A stretch of 64,000 nt of DNA from Thinopyrum elongatum (lineage: Eukaryota > Streptophyta > Magnoliopsida > Poales > Poaceae): assembly GCA_011799875.1 (NCBI GenBank), contig CM022298.1, positions 499,787,857 to 499,851,856 of the forward strand. The letters run 5' to 3'. The notes beneath the pieces are model-generated. The model worked only from the letters and a program-made list of their open reading frames with translations, had not been told where the DNA came from and ran no database searches. This document shows positions 43,492-62,536 of the stretch, piece by piece; the stretch's first letter is position 1; each line of letters opens with the position of its first letter. The translations under genes and the position numbers were made by a program.

Positions 43492-43581
43492 CCCCCGACC
43501 CCGACGTCGTCCCCGAGACCGACGCAGCTCCGGATCCCGAAGACACCATAGACGACCTTGCCCTTGCCGCCGAGCAACCAG
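43492..43581 (+). other. Conserved 90-nt exon-like block inside LTR (element 2)
   Basis: It is preceded by a CT-rich tract ending CTCTCGATAG and followed by GCAAGC, the same borders as 27390-27479. It reads PDPDVVPETDAAPDPED then TIDDLALAAEQP. The right LTR has the same block at 52625-52714. The downstream partner (about 45258-45366) ends in DDQE and stop, but an in-phase join is disrupted. Confidence 0.45.
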
Positions 43582-43890
43582 GCAAGCCCCTCCCTTGAGC
43601 ATACCGATATCGCCCATTCTAAATTTCTCATGCTTGCATTAGAATTACTGCTGCTGCTGCTTTACCTATTCTGATGCATAGCCTGTTCATTGTAACCTAC
43701 TGTTGATAATTACCTACATATCCTAAACTGTTTAGTCTAGGCTGGGTAGAGACCTATCAGTGACCCCACTTATCCCGACTGCCGCGCTGGATCGTCAGAA
43801 GACCCGATCAACGGGATTGAAGACCAGGCCCCGACACCGCACATCACCCCCCTTAGTTGTAACGACACTGCAGCGTTACTATCGAGTGCC

Positions 43891-44093
43891 GAGGGTGAAA
43901 CCTCTTGTAGCACTTCTGATGTTAACTCTGTAGAGTAGCTATTCGATCGTGGTCATCGAGGGTGATTCCTCCTTCTCCACTTCCGATACGACGCTGTCGT
44001 ACAACACATCAAGTGTGAACTCATCGAGGGTGATTCCTCCTAAGTTCGACTTGACGGTTACATCGAGTGGGCATCCGTCGAGGGTGATACCTC
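43891..44093. repeat. Cluster of GAGGGTGAWWCCTC motifs (element 2, left LTR)
   Basis: Copies start at 43891, 43958, 44026 and 44080, in reverse complement to element 1 on the plus strand, so in the same sense relative to each element. Spacing is 67, 68 and 54, close to the mirrored spacing in element 1. The bases between motifs are much less conserved between the LTRs. Confidence 0.75.
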
Positions 44094-44889
44094 GGATTTC
44101 CTTGATGTTATGGACACACGGTTACTGTGACTTTACTGCTGAACCTTGATAGAGACGGGTCGGCCCCGAAGGGGGACCCGAGGAAGCTACTTTTACTACA
44201 GGACTGAAGGGACAGGCGGTACCACCCAGTAGAGGTGGACCTGAGTTCCCGACAGTCTTTTACGAGACGGGTTGACCTGGATGGTGCCCGAGTGTTGAAT
44301 ACGAGGCGTGGCCGGGCATTCATGGCCCTTGCCGCAAGTCCTCGAGACGGGGCGACGGGGTCACATCTTTCGTGAGTCTCTGCTCGTTTCCGCAAGCCCC
44401 TAGTCCTAACGATTTGGATATTTGATCCGAGCAGGCCTCTGGTCTGATAGCACTAACCATCACGTGGGCATAGTATGGGCGTTCTGCATCGTATGCATCA
44501 GCCGAAAGCTCTGTCAGATGTCCAGTTCAGCAGTGCGGCATGGAGTGATTGGCGCCATCCATATACAGAGGTGGTGCTTGGATCTGGGCCATGCACGCAA
44601 CGACCCGGAGGGCGAGGGGCGATGGCCAAGACCCCCTTGCGCTTAGGACGTAGACCGGCGGGGACCTCTCTGCTGAGCCGTAGGTAGGGTTGCGATGTGT
44701 CGTTTGGCCGAGGCCGGGCATGACCCAGGAAAGTGTGTCCGGCCGAAGTTAATCGAGCGTGTTGGGTAAGTTGGTGCACCCCTGCAGGGAAGAACATTTC
44801 TATCAATAGCCGGTCCTACGGTAAAGGACACTCGGAGTTGTATCCCGATCGATACAACTAGAACTGGACCCTTGAGACGTTAACAGGTT

Positions 44890-45021
44890 GATGACTGTAT
44901 TGGCTCTGGGATCGCTTTCTCACAGGGAGTCGAGAAAGGATCTCAGGACGAGGTTTGATGACTTTATGGCTCTGGGATTGCTTTCTCGCAGGGAGTCGAG
45001 AAAGGATCTCTGGGTGAGGTT
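44890..45021 (+). repeat. Imperfect tandem duplication of about 67 bp in element 2 LTR
   Basis: Two units share GGCTCTGGGAT(C/T)GCTTTCTC(A/G)CAGGGAGTCGAGAAAGGATCTC. The right LTR has the same pair at about 53940-54062. Element 1 has a single copy at about 16470-16525 (reverse complement). Confidence 0.75.
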
Positions 45022-45669
45022 GATATTATTACTGCTACATTATATGGTATTGTTCTACTCTCTTCTACTGCTGCAAGACCGCTGAAGATGCTAGTCTTTG
45101 ATAGGACTAGGCCTTCTCTCTATTCTGGCATTTCTGCAGCCCAGTCCACATATACAGCCTCCCCTTGATAATGTTGCATATGTAGTGTAGATCCTTGCTT
45201 GCTGAGTACTTCTGAGTACTCACGGTTGCTTTGTTTTCCTTTTTCTCCCCATATCAGTTTGACGTGACCAGAGGACGGAGCCCCCTGAGACAGATGCCCC
45301 GACGATCGTTACTACTACTACCCAGAGGATGGATACTACTACGAGTTGACTGACGACCAGGAGTAGGATCGGAGGGTCCCAGGCAGGAGGCCTTCGCCTT
45401 TCGATCGTAGTGTTTTATTTTGCCCCGCCTTCCTAAAGGCCTTTCTGTTTCTATTTCATATATGTACTCAGATATCTGATGCTTCCGCTGACGCTTGTTC
45501 GCAAGCTTAAGTATTCGAGCCCTCGAGGCCCCTGGCTTGTAATATAAAGCTTGTATGACTTTATTTATGTTTTAGAGTTGTGTTGTGATATCTTCCCGTG
45601 AGTCCTTAGGCTTGATCGTGTGCATTTGCGTGTATGATTAGTGCACGATCGGGCCGGGGGCGTCACAAG

Positions 45670-45682
45670 TTGGTATCAGAGC
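45670..45682 (+). other. Element 2 primer binding site, initiator Met tRNA
   Basis: TTGGTATCAGAGC lies two bases after the LTR end CGTCACA, the same primer site as in element 1. Confidence 0.9.
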
Positions 45683-46286
45683 CAACTGCCTATAGGAACC
45701 CCCTTTCCAACTCCTTGGCTGAAGTTGAGTCTAGAAACCGGAAAACTAATTTACTAACTTGGCTGTGTGGCTTACGGGCCCACGTTGCCAATTGGGTGGT
45801 ATTAGGATCTTTTACTCCTCGACCTTTACTCTAGGACTCTGATATCTCGTCTATTCGGGTTAAACTTTTACTAACTCCAACATTAGGTTCTCGTGGTCAC
45901 ATCCACCCGGTGTTCTGAAGATATTCCCCCTTGCTTCAAGATTGAGGGCCAGGTTCTGCTTACAGGATCCTCTTATCGAGGGCACCCTGTGTTGTCACGT
46001 GCAGATTCCTCGCTCCAATAGTTTTCTCCGACGTTGATGTAGCCTTTGCTATGTCTCGTTGTGTACTTCCCTACCGCGTGCCTGCGCGCCGCCTAGAATG
46101 TCTAGCTTCTAAATTTGCGTCGTCGTGCTGTCCGCATGTACCCGACTATGTGCATGGATTGGTATGTCTTTCAACGACTACTATTTTACATCTAATGCCT
46201 TTCCCGTTCATCTCTCGTGTTACGTCCTGAATAACTCCTTACACATGCAGTCTTTCTTGCTAAACTGCCCCTGTTGATTTGGCAGG
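45683..46286 (+). other. Element 2 leader with extra-ORF remnant and candidate intron
   Basis: The first 200 bases match the element 1 leader. From about 45965 to 46037 it matches only the last bases of the element 1 extra ORF, ending GTTTTCTCCGACGTTGA (same stop). The ORF body, about 750 bases, is missing. GTATGTCTT at 46162 and GGCAG at 46281-46285 bracket a 124-base candidate intron directly before the gag ATG. Confidence 0.6.
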
Positions 46287-49200
46287 ATGGCTGACGATCC
46301 ACCACCTCCACCCTATATGGCCGCAATGATGCAGCAGTTTATGACTGGACTATTGGCTCAGTTCCCAAATCAAAATGCTCAGCAACAGAATGTTCCAATA
46401 ACTCTGGCAGAATTTGTGCGCCTCAATCCGTCCGTTTTTCGCAACTCCACCAATCCTATGGATGCTGATGATTGGCTTCGTGACATCCTGTTTGAGATGG
46501 AATCAGCTAATGTTGCCCCTGACAGTTACGTCACCTTTGCGACATTCCACCTGAAGGGCCCAGCTGCTCAATGGTGGGAAAGCCACAAGGCTATGTTGCC
46601 TGCAGAGACTGTAACCACTTGGCAGGAATTTCAGTCAGCTTTTCGTGCACGTTATATTCCTCAAGGTCTGATAGACCAGAAGAAGCAGGAGTTCCGCAAA
46701 CTCTCACAGGACAAAATGAATGTGGATGAATATCAGAGGAAATTTCTCGAGTTATCCCGCTATGCTGAGGATGACGTTAACACTGACGCCCGCAAGCAGG
46801 ATAAATTCCGTGAAGGACTCCGTACTGACATAAAACTCGCACTTGCAGTCCTTGATTGTACAGACTTCGAAATGCTTGTCAGCAAATCTTTCCAAATTGA
46901 AACAGCTCTGACTGAATGCCAGGAGTCGCTCAAGCGCACTCATGAAGCTGGCTCATCCTCGGGTCAGCCTGTTCAGAAACGTCGAGTGTGGATCCCGCAC
47001 AATGTTCATCACCGACCTGCTCCAACACCAAGGCCGTCTTATGTTGCACCCCGCCTGCCTCCGCCGCCGAGACAGCTAGTGACTCAGGGCGGACAGTCCA
47101 CTGCTGTAGCTCCTCCCCATAATGATCGGAATTGCTTCAAGTGTGGTCAACCAGGGCACCGTGCTACCAATTGCCGTCCGAACCAAAATCGAGATGCCCG
47201 AGCTCGTCAGCCCAGGAATCCCAATGCCAAACCTTCTGCTGTTATACTGGGCCATGCTAACCATGTCAATACAGAAGAGGCTCAGGAAGAACCAACCATT
47301 GTGATGGGTACCCTCCCGATTAATTCAGTTGCAGCTTCTGTCCTTTTCGACTCAGGAGCATCACATTCCTTTGTGTCTCAACAATTTGCTCAGCGGCATG
47401 AGCTACATCTAGAGCTGTTACCCACACCGTTAGAGATTATCACTCCCCGTTCTAGGTGGCAAACCAAGATGGTAAGTCACAACAATCAGATCAAAATTGA
47501 AGGGTTGACGTTCTCCGCTTCCCTTATTGCTCTTGGACCTTCCGACATAGACATCATTCTCGGTATGGACTGGTTGACAGCCCATAATGCTTTGATTGAC
47601 TGTGCTACTAAGACAGTCCAGCTCACACACCCGTCTGGCCAGATAGTCAAATACTCAGCCCGAACAGTTCAGGATGCCGAGACTCAAATATATGTTTTGA
47701 ATGCATTGAACGCTTCACCTCTTGAAGGCATCGAGAACGTTCCAGTTGTTCGTGATTTTCAAGATGTATTTCCAGAAGAACTTCCAGGAATACCCCCTGC
47801 TAGAGCTGTTGAGTTTGTCATTGACTTGAAACCAGGCACAACTCCTATTGCGAAGCGTCCTTATAAGATGCCTCCGCATCATCTTCTTGAGCTTAAGGAA
47901 GAAATCGACACATCACTTAAGAAAGGTTTCATCCGCCCCAGTTCCTCTACTTGGGGAGCACCTTCACTCTTCGTTAAGAAGAAGGATGGAACTAACCGAT
48001 TGGTTCAGGATTATCGACCAATCAACCAAGCAACAATTCAGAACAAGTATCCGCTTCCTCGGATCAATGATTTGTATGATCAACTTGTTGGTTCCGCAGT
48101 ATTCTCTAAGCTTGATTTGAGATTGGGTTATCATCAGATCCGTGTTCGTGAAGAGGATATCCCGAAGACTGCTTTTGTTACTCGCTATGGCTCTTATGAG
48201 TACACTGTCATGTCATTTGGCTTAACCAATGCTCCAGCCACATTTTCCCGTCTGATGAATTACATCTTCATGGATTACCTCGACAAGTTCGTCGTGGTAT
48301 ATCTAGATGATATTCTGGTTTATTCAAAGAATAAGGAAGAACATGCTGAACACCTCCGTCTTGTACTGGAAAGGCTCCGAGAACACCAACTGTATGCCAA
48401 ATATTCTAAATGTGAATTCTGGTTGTCTGAAGTGACATATCTCGGCCATGTGATTTCGAAAGATGGCATTGCCGTTAACCCAGAACGAGTTCAGGCTATT
48501 CTTGACTGGACTCCTCCGAAGAACGTCAAGCAAGTGAGAAGTTTTCTCGGTCTTGCAAGTTATTGCCGTCGTTTTGTTGAGAATTTTTCTAAGATTGCTA
48601 AGCCGTTGACTGATCTGCTTCACAAGGGCGTTAAGTTTGAATGGACAGAAAAATGTCAGGAAAGTTTTCAAACACTCAAAGACAAGCTAACGTCTGCCCC
48701 AGTACTTGCTCCTCCAGATTCTCGCAAAGACTTTGTGATCTATTGTGACGCATCCCGTGAAGGATTAGGCTGTATCCTAATGCAAGAGCGTAAAGTGATT
48801 GCCTATGGCTCTCGTCAGTTGCGACCGCATGAAGAGAATTATCCGGTACATGATCTAGAACTAGCTGCTGTGATCTATGCACTGCAGTTGTGGCGACATT
48901 ACCTCCTCGGTAATCGTTGCGAGATCTACACGGATCATAAAAGTCTGAAGTACTTGTTCACTCAGCCATCTCTGAATCTCCGTCAGCAAAGATGGATGGA
49001 GACCATTGCGGACTATGACTTGGGTATTTCTTATACCCCTGGCAAGGCTAATGTAATGGCTGATGCGTTGAGCCGCAAATCCTATTGCTGCGAACTTGAG
49101 GTTCAGCTACAGCAACCACTTCTGTATGAAGAGCTTCGAAAGCTAAATATCGAGATAGTTCCTCAAGGATACCTAAAAACCTTGGTTGTTGAACCAGATC

Positions 49201-50594
49201 TTGAGAAAGCTGTTAAGAATGCGCAGGCTAAAGATGCTGAAATTGATCTGATGAAGAAAGACCTTCACCTTGTAAAGTACAGGGATTTCTCGCTGTCTGA
49301 AGATGGAACCTTGTATTTCAGAGACCGCATTGTCGTACCTCGCTTCGAGCTTATGACTGACAAAGTCATGAAGGAGGCACATGATACCCCGCTGTCTATT
49401 CATCCGGGTAGCACCAAGATGTATCGTGATCTCCGTCAAAGGTACTGGTGGTCTAGAATGAAGCAAGACATTGCTCGATATGTTGCTGAATGTGATGTGT
49501 GTCGACGCGTTAAAGCAGAACATCAGAAGCCTGCTGGAATTCTGCAACCACTTCCTATTCCTTTATGGAAATGGGATAAGGTTCAGATGGATTTCATTAC
49601 AGGACTTCCCAGGTCACAGAAGGGTCACGATGCTATTCTTGTCGTTGTCGACCAACTCTCCAAAGTTGCACACTTTCTGCCTGTCAAGGAGACGATCACT
49701 GCTAGTCAGTTAGCAGAGTTATATATCTCCAGAATTGTTTCACTCCACGGTATTCCGAAAGAGATCAGTTCAGACCGTGGCAGCATATTCACTGGTCATT
49801 TCTGGGAAAGTTTCCAAAAGGCTATGGGAACTCATATTACCTGGAGTTCAGCTTATCATCCTCAATCCCAAGGCCAAGTTGAACGAGTTAATCAAGTGCT
49901 TGAAGACATGTTGCGAGCTTGTGTTATATCGTTTGGCAAGAAGTGGGAAGAATCTCTTCCATATGCCGAGTTCTCTTATAACAATAGCTATCAAGCCAGT
50001 CTGAAAATGGCCCCCTTTGAAGTTCTCTATGGACGTAAGTGTCGAACCCCTCTGAATTGGTCAGAAACTGGGGAACGACCGCTCGTGGGTCCAGATATTA
50101 TTCAACAAGCCGAAGAACAAGTTCGTATTGTCCGGGAAAATCTCAAGGCGGCTCAGGACCGCCAGAAGAGCAACTATGATCGCAAACGATGGGGTTTGAC
50201 TTATCAACCTGGTGATCAAGCTTATCTTCGTGTCACCCCTATGAAGGGCACTCACCGTTTTGGAATCAAGGGCAAGCTAGCTCCACGCTACATTGGTCCT
50301 TTCCGCATTGTTGCGAGACGTGGTCAAGTGGCGTATAAATTGGAATTGCCGCCGCAATTCTCTCATATCCACGACGTCTTCCATGTGTCGCAACTTCGTA
50401 AATGCTTCAAGGAATCTCCGCCACGATCTGTGGATCACGAGATGCTTGAATTGCAAGATGATCTTTCTTATAAGGAGCATCCGATCCGCATCCTCGATGA
50501 AGCTGAACGTCGAACCGTCAGAAGGTTACCAAGTTCCCAAAGTGCAGTGGTCAAATCATACATGAAGATGAAGCCACTTGGGAACGGAGGATAA
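46287..50594 (+). CDS. Gag-Pol polyprotein of element 2, chromodomain broken
   Basis: The 1,435-codon frame starts [18 protein letters not shown]. It has a CCHC knuckle [14 protein letters not shown] near residue 282, a protease DSGA near 355, and a reverse transcriptase with YLDD near 670. RNase H and an integrase with the zinc site and D, D and E residues follow. After LDEAERRT the frame shifts to an unrelated tail, [10 protein letters not shown]. Pieces of a chromodomain (KVQWSNHT, then EATWER) survive in other frames, so at least two small indels hit the last 60 codons. All enzyme domains look intact. Confidence 0.93.
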   Translation: MADDPPPPPYMAAMMQQFMTGLLAQFPNQNAQQQNVPITLAEFVRLNPSVFRNSTNPMDADDWLRDILFEMESANVAPDSYVTFATFHLKGPAAQWWESHKAMLPAETVTTWQEFQSAFRARYIPQGLIDQKKQEFRKLSQDKMNVDEYQRKFLELSRYAEDDVNTDARKQDKFREGLRTDIKLALAVLDCTDFEMLVSKSFQIETALTECQESLKRTHEAGSSSGQPVQKRRVWIPHNVHHRPAPTPRPSYVAPRLPPPPRQLVTQGGQSTAVAPPHNDRNCFKCGQPGHRATNCRPNQNRDARARQPRNPNAKPSAVILGHANHVNTEEAQEEPTIVMGTLPINSVAASVLFDSGASHSFVSQQFAQRHELHLELLPTPLEIITPRSRWQTKMVSHNNQIKIEGLTFSASLIALGPSDIDIILGMDWLTAHNALIDCATKTVQLTHPSGQIVKYSARTVQDAETQIYVLNALNASPLEGIENVPVVRDFQDVFPEELPGIPPARAVEFVIDLKPGTTPIAKRPYKMPPHHLLELKEEIDTSLKKGFIRPSSSTWGAPSLFVKKKDGTNRLVQDYRPINQATIQNKYPLPRINDLYDQLVGSAVFSKLDLRLGYHQIRVREEDIPKTAFVTRYGSYEYTVMSFGLTNAPATFSRLMNYIFMDYLDKFVVVYLDDILVYSKNKEEHAEHLRLVLERLREHQLYAKYSKCEFWLSEVTYLGHVISKDGIAVNPERVQAILDWTPPKNVKQVRSFLGLASYCRRFVENFSKIAKPLTDLLHKGVKFEWTEKCQESFQTLKDKLTSAPVLAPPDSRKDFVIYCDASREGLGCILMQERKVIAYGSRQLRPHEENYPVHDLELAAVIYALQLWRHYLLGNRCEIYTDHKSLKYLFTQPSLNLRQQRWMETIADYDLGISYTPGKANVMADALSRKSYCCELEVQLQQPLLYEELRKLNIEIVPQGYLKTLVVEPDLEKAVKNAQAKDAEIDLMKKDLHLVKYRDFSLSEDGTLYFRDRIVVPRFELMTDKVMKEAHDTPLSIHPGSTKMYRDLRQRYWWSRMKQDIARYVAECDVCRRVKAEHQKPAGILQPLPIPLWKWDKVQMDFITGLPRSQKGHDAILVVVDQLSKVAHFLPVKETITASQLAELYISRIVSLHGIPKEISSDRGSIFTGHFWESFQKAMGTHITWSSAYHPQSQGQVERVNQVLEDMLRACVISFGKKWEESLPYAEFSYNNSYQASLKMAPFEVLYGRKCRTPLNWSETGERPLVGPDIIQQAEEQVRIVRENLKAAQDRQKSNYDRKRWGLTYQPGDQAYLRVTPMKGTHRFGIKGKLAPRYIGPFRIVARRGQVAYKLELPPQFSHIHDVFHVSQLRKCFKESPPRSVDHEMLELQDDLSYKEHPIRILDEAERRTVRRLPSSQSAVVKSYMKMKPLGNGG

Positions 50595-50659
50595 TCTTCG
50601 TGCGGAAACCCCGAACTTTTTCCTTCTACTTCTTAATCTCGGGACGAGAATTCTTGTTA

Positions 50660-50671
50660 GTAGAGGAGATT
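50660..50671 (+). other. Element 2 polypurine tract
   Basis: GTAGAGGAGATT lies directly before the 3' LTR start TGTAACACC. Confidence 0.7.
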
Positions 50672-57892
<7,221 letters not shown>

Positions 57893-58005
57893 AGACAATC
57901 CAGTGGTTTATAGTTGATACAAAGAAAAAGGGAAGAGGGGTAGAAAAAGTTATTAGATAGCAAAGCGAAGTAAGTCCAATGCTATCTAGTAATTTTTCTA
58001 CCTAC

Positions 58006-58006
<1 letters not shown>

Positions 58007-58036
<30 letters not shown>

Positions 58037-58079
58037 CTGCCGTATGAAAGCAATACTCTAACCACTGAGTTAAGTAGGC
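58007..58079 (-). tRNA. trnM-CAU: tRNA-Met (CAU), elongator, plastid type
   Basis: The minus strand reads GCCTACTTAACTCAGTGG, with CAT in the loop TTTCATACG, and ends CCAATAGTAGGTA. The first base pair is G-T here, where A-T is expected, a possible mutation. It lies downstream of atpE on the opposite strand, as in plastomes. Confidence 0.92.
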
Positions 58080-58284
58080 AATTTATCACCACAAAGGAAG
58101 ACCCATTACTTTGATCGATTATATATTGAATCCCTTTTCTAAGCAATACCGCTCTGTTATTGGTCTGTTATATACTAAATACTAAACTAAATACTAAACA
58201 GATACAGATCAAAGGGATATCCTCTGGCATTAGAAAATATTCATCTTGACAAGAAATTATCTATATGTTAAGATATCTCTGATA

Positions 58285-58956
58285 AGGGCTATAGCTCAGT
58301 TCGGTAGAGCAACTCGTTTACACGTGCGCCAATGCTTTTCAAAGGAGCTTATTATGCAATGAACATAATCAATCTTATTGCAAAATCAATGTCTTACTTC
58401 ATAGATTCGAGAGAATAGGAGAACAGTAGCCTGACAAATAGTCGGTTCAGTCCGATTCAGGTGCCAATTCAGGTGCCTAATCAAATAGAACCCTTATGGA
58501 TTTGCTAGTTGATAAGCTAAATATCCAGCCCACTAAATGCTAGGCGTAATGAGGATAAGGGCCTCCAAAAAACTTCTTTTCGTTCTATGAACTTTAAGGT
58601 GTATGAAGTCTCATAGTTAACTCTTGCAGTGGAACGATAGAGACTCCATTTCACTTAGGTTGATTTAATTTAGACCGGAGGCAGACCTAAGTCAAGGTAA
58701 TCCTCCTTTGAAACACTTTGGTATTGCTCCTAGATAGATCATAATACAAAAAATCAATCAGAGCACAGGGAGCCATCTCATTATCTTTCCGTAAAGAAAA
58801 ACTATGGTGGACTAACTGATCTTTAAATCAGTTTATGAAAGAGCCCAATGCAAAAAAATGCATGTTGGGTCTTTGAAACAGTTCAAATCATTTCAATAAT
58901 AATCCGTTTGATCTGTTTTACCGAGAAGGTCTACGGTTCGAATCCGTATAGCCCTA
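58285..58956 (+). tRNA. trnV-UAC: tRNA-Val (UAC) with group II intron
   Basis: The 5' exon is 58285-58323 (39 nt, AGGGCTATAGCTCAGTTCGG to TTTACAC), the intron 58324-58921 (opens GTGCGCC) and the 3' exon 58922-58956 (35 nt, CGAGAAGGTCTACGG to GCCCTA). The D-arm side has GCAACTCG where GCACCTCG is usual. The anticodon TAC is intact. Confidence 0.92.
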
Positions 58957-59861
58957 ATATGCCCTTTTTTAGATTTTAGGATCTCTATCCTATGTTTTCT
59001 TTAGTTTAGTATAGTTTTCATTTTCTCATTAGTATTTGTTTATAGACTGGATAGGCGCCTGCGACATAGAGTAGAGATAAAAGCATTACCAAAGGCTCAT
59101 TCATCGAAAATCAAAATCATACAGACAGGAAAAGAAAAATGAATTTCTATCAAATCAATAGAAGAAAGGATCCTTTCCCTGATTTGAATCCCGTCCTCCT
59201 TCAAATAGGATATCTCTAGACTTCCCTATAATAACTGCAATGATTTTATCCATTTTGCGAATTCCTACTTTGTTTTAAGTATATTTATTACTTTGTTTAT
59301 AGATACATTATGTAAATTGATCCACTTTAAATAGAAAAAATAAAGTAAAGAGTAAATAAGAAAACAGAATATTCTGTCTCATAGTTCTGAAATAGAGTTC
59401 TTTATTTTTATTTTATAGTATTACTTCTCATTATACTGCATAGATTAGTCCTACTATCTTAATTAGGTTCTAATTAGTAGTATTCTCATTTTTATTTAAT
59501 AGTCTCTTATTATTTTCTTATTAAATATTAAATAAAGGATAGAGCTATTCTTTTTTCTAGAGATTCTAGAGAAAGCGAGACAAAGTGAAACGAGAAAGTT
59601 TTCTTTATATAAGAATTAGATCTACATACACCATATCTAAATAGAATGGAAATCCAAAAGAAAGGGAGTTGGGATTCCATTGGATGAATCTTTAAAGAAG
59701 ATGCAGCACAGAGGAAACAAAGGCTAAACTAAGCGCTTTTGTTTGAACAAAAAAGATTCTTATTTCACCGAGGAAAAGAGAGAAGTTCTGGATAAATTGA
59801 CAATGCTGAATTGAATTGACTAATTTAAGTTCTGCCTATTCCACATTAATGGGAGTACATT
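58957..59861. other. trnV-ndhC spacer
   Basis: About 0.9 kb of AT-rich plastid spacer. TTGACA at about 59796-59801, shortly upstream of ndhC, is a possible -35 element. No gene is seen. Confidence 0.6.
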
Positions 59862-60224
59862 ATGTTTCTGCTTCACGAATATGATATTTTTTGGACATTT
59901 CTAATAATAGCAAGCCTTATTCCTATTTTGGCATTTTCGATTTCAGGGCTTTTAGCCCTGGTTAGTGAAGGACCAGAGAAGCTTTCTAGTTATGAATCGG
60001 GTATAGAACCCATGGGAGGGGCTTGGGTACAATTCCGAATACGCTATTATATGTTTGCGCTCGTTTTTGTTGTTTTTGATGTGGAAACTGTCTTTCTATA
60101 CCCTTGGGCAATGAGTTTCGACGTATTGGGTGTATCTGTTTTTATCGAAGCTTTAATTTTCGTGCTTATCTTAGTTGTTGGTTTAGTTTATGCATGGCAA
60201 AAAGGAGCCTTGGAATGGTCTTAA
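59862..60224 (+). CDS. ndhC: NDH complex subunit C (NdhC), intact
   Basis: The 120-codon frame reads [20 protein letters not shown] to QKGALEWS, with three membrane helices. The conserved loop [20 protein letters not shown] is present. It is the membrane-arm subunit of the photosynthetic NDH complex. It overlaps ndhK by ten bases. Confidence 0.94.
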   Translation: MFLLHEYDIFWTFLIIASLIPILAFSISGLLALVSEGPEKLSSYESGIEPMGGAWVQFRIRYYMFALVFVVFDVETVFLYPWAMSFDVLGVSVFIEALIFVLILVVGLVYAWQKGALEWS

Positions 60225-60952
60225 CTGAATATTTAGACAAAAAAAAAGAAGGAAAAGATTCTATTGAGACAGTTATGAATTTGATTGAGTTTCCCTTACT
60301 TGACCAAACAAGTTTCAATTCTGTTATTTCAACTACACCAAATGATCTTTCGAATTGGTCAAGACTCTCCAGTTTATGGCCCCTTCTATACGGTACCAGT
60401 TGTTGTTTCATTGAATTTGCTTCATTAATAGGCTCACGATTCGACTTTGATCGTTATGGATTGGTACCAAGATCAAGTCCTAGGCAAGCAGACCTAATTT
60501 TAACAGCCGGTACGGTAACAATGAAAATGGCTCCCTCTTTAGTGAGATTATACGAGCAAATGCCTGAACCAAAATACGTCATTGCTATGGGAGCCTGTAC
60601 TATTACAGGGGGAATGTTCAGTACGGATTCCTATAGTACTGTTCGGGGAGTTGACAAGTTAATTCCTGTGGATGTCTACTTGCCGGGCTGCGCACCTAAA
60701 CCGGAGGCAGTTATAGATGCCCTAACAAAACTTCGTAAGAAGATATCGCGAGAAATAGTTGAGGATCGAACTCTATCTCAAAATAAAAATAGATGTTTTA
60801 CTACCAGTCACAAGCTTTATGTTAGGCGCAGTACTCATACAGGAACTTATGAGCAAGAATTGCTCTATCAATCACCATCTACATTAGATATATCTTCTGA
60901 AACTTTTTTCAAATCCAAAAGTCCAGTACCTTCCTACAAATTAGTGAATTAG
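60215..60952 (+). CDS. ndhK: NDH complex subunit K (NdhK), intact
   Basis: From the ATG at 60215 ([16 protein letters not shown]) the frame is 245 codons. A start at 60275 ([11 protein letters not shown]) is also possible. It carries the iron-sulfur cysteines in [21 protein letters not shown] and PGCAPKPEA. The last is PGCPPKPEA in most NdhK, a likely change. NdhK holds the N2 [4Fe-4S] cluster of the NDH complex. It is transcribed with ndhC and ndhJ. Confidence 0.92.
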   Translation: MVLTEYLDKKKEGKDSIETVMNLIEFPLLDQTSFNSVISTTPNDLSNWSRLSSLWPLLYGTSCCFIEFASLIGSRFDFDRYGLVPRSSPRQADLILTAGTVTMKMAPSLVRLYEQMPEPKYVIAMGACTITGGMFSTDSYSTVRGVDKLIPVDVYLPGCAPKPEAVIDALTKLRKKISREIVEDRTLSQNKNRCFTTSHKLYVRRSTHTGTYEQELLYQSPSTLDISSETFFKSKSPVPSYKLVN

Positions 60953-61052
60953 GAGGGGGGCTCTTTTGTGTAGAAAAAGAAAAAGCAGGGCAATCTTTCA
61001 AACTTGCATCCGAAATGTGAAATATTTATACAAAGAGGGAGAGATGAAGACA

Positions 61053-61532
61053 ATGCAGCAGGGTTGGTTATCTAATTGGCTAGTCAAACATGAGGTGGTT
61101 CATAGATCTTTGGGCTTTGATCACCGAGGAATAGAGACTTTACAAATAAAAGCAGGGGATTGGGATTCCATTGCTGTCATTTTATATGTATATTGTTACA
61201 ATTATTTACGCTCCCAATGTGCTTATGATGTAGCACCCGGTGGATCTTTAGCTAGCGTGTATCATCTTACGAGAATACAATATGGTATAGATAATCCAGA
61301 AGAAGTCTGCATAAAAGTCTTTGCCCAAAAGGATAATCCTAGAATTCCGTCTGTCTTCTGGATTTGGAGAAGTGCCGATTTTCAAGAACGCGAATCTTAT
61401 GATATGGTGGGAATCTCTTATGATAATCATCCGCGCCTTAAACGTATCCTAATGCCTGAAAGTTGGATAGGCTGGCCCTTACGTAAGGACTATATAACCC
61501 CCAATTATTATGAAATACAAGATGCTCATTGA
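61053..61532 (+). CDS. ndhJ: NDH complex subunit J (NdhJ), intact
   Basis: The 159-codon frame starts [20 protein letters not shown]. An in-frame extension upstream is not part of the usual protein. It ends [12 protein letters not shown]. The conserved [10 protein letters not shown] and [13 protein letters not shown] motifs of the 30-kDa-type NDH subunit are present. It is the third gene of the ndhC-K-J operon. Confidence 0.93.
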   Translation: MQQGWLSNWLVKHEVVHRSLGFDHRGIETLQIKAGDWDSIAVILYVYCYNYLRSQCAYDVAPGGSLASVYHLTRIQYGIDNPEEVCIKVFAQKDNPRIPSVFWIWRSADFQERESYDMVGISYDNHPRLKRILMPESWIGWPLRKDYITPNYYEIQDAH

Positions 61533-62113
61533 ATGATAAGAAATTCATGCTCACTTATACAACACAACTCCAGATTTTATTCAAGTCAAGGAATATTTTG
61601 AGGTTCTTTTCCTAGATGAAACGGAATACCTATTTATAATTAATTCCTAATTATACAAAAGCATTCCAGATAGACTGAGCAAAAAAAGGGTTTCATTTGG
61701 ATTCCCCTATTTTGAAAATCGCATATTAATTTCCTTCATATGAACAGAAAAATAGGATGACTCAAAGAAGTTCTCTACCAGGAACTTTGTACCGCGCACA
61801 TGACTTAGCACAACTAGGAAAATAAGATAAGATAAAGATAAGCAAGACTAAAAAAATATTCGTCGGAATAGCGGAATACAAAATTAAGAAACGCAAAAAA
61901 AATAAAGGGGAATCTCACCCCCTTCTGTATCATAAAGAAAAGATATATTTTTAAACTTCTTTAAAAAGAAGTGCCTCTCTATTTATATTATAGATTTATC
62001 CACTTAGATGAATAAATCATACTCCATCTATATTATATATTATTAATGAATATGTATCACAATCCATCTCGAGGTATTTGGATCAATACCTATTCGGTTG
62101 ATTTTTTTTTCTC
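61533..62113. other. ndhJ-trnF spacer
   Basis: This is AT-rich plastid spacer. No gene, strong repeat or partial trnF copy is seen by eye. Confidence 0.6.
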
Positions 62114-62144
62114 TGCCAGGAACCAGATTTGAACTGGTGACACG

Positions 62145-62181
<37 letters not shown>

Positions 62182-62186
62182 CTGAC
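62114..62186 (-). tRNA. trnF-GAA: tRNA-Phe (GAA), plastid type
   Basis: The minus strand begins GTCAGGATAGCTCAGTTGG, has GAA in the loop ACTGAAAAT, and ends CTGGTTCCTGGCA. The acceptor stem pairs, allowing one G-T pair. It is 73 nt. Confidence 0.94.
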
Positions 62187-62536
62187 CTTTTCTTGTGCAT
62201 CATCCTAGTAGAGTATTTGTATCTATGTCAATTAAAAGGACTAAAAAATTAATTAAAGTATTTCAAATTCAAAATTGGAAAATGGGGGGGGTAGTCCTAT
62301 GCATTGTGCATGGTTTACTTAAATAATACTTAAAAATAGAGTGAATAACCAAGATTTCTTGCCGATACTCTAATAAAAAAGAAATCTATTCAATGAATAG
62401 GATAAGATTCATTGAGTTCTCTTCGCATTCCTTTGTGAAAGAGTAGAATGAGAAAGCTAATGAATCTTAAACCCATTGATAAAAAGAAAAAAAAGAGGAT
62501 AAATAATATAGTATAGTTAGGGAATAAAAGAGGATT

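Noticed and set aside
48324..48671. Antisense frames inside the gag-pol genes (for example 48324-48671 and 49173-49547)
   Set aside because: They are shadows of the conserved pol frame on the opposite strand and carry no domain of their own.
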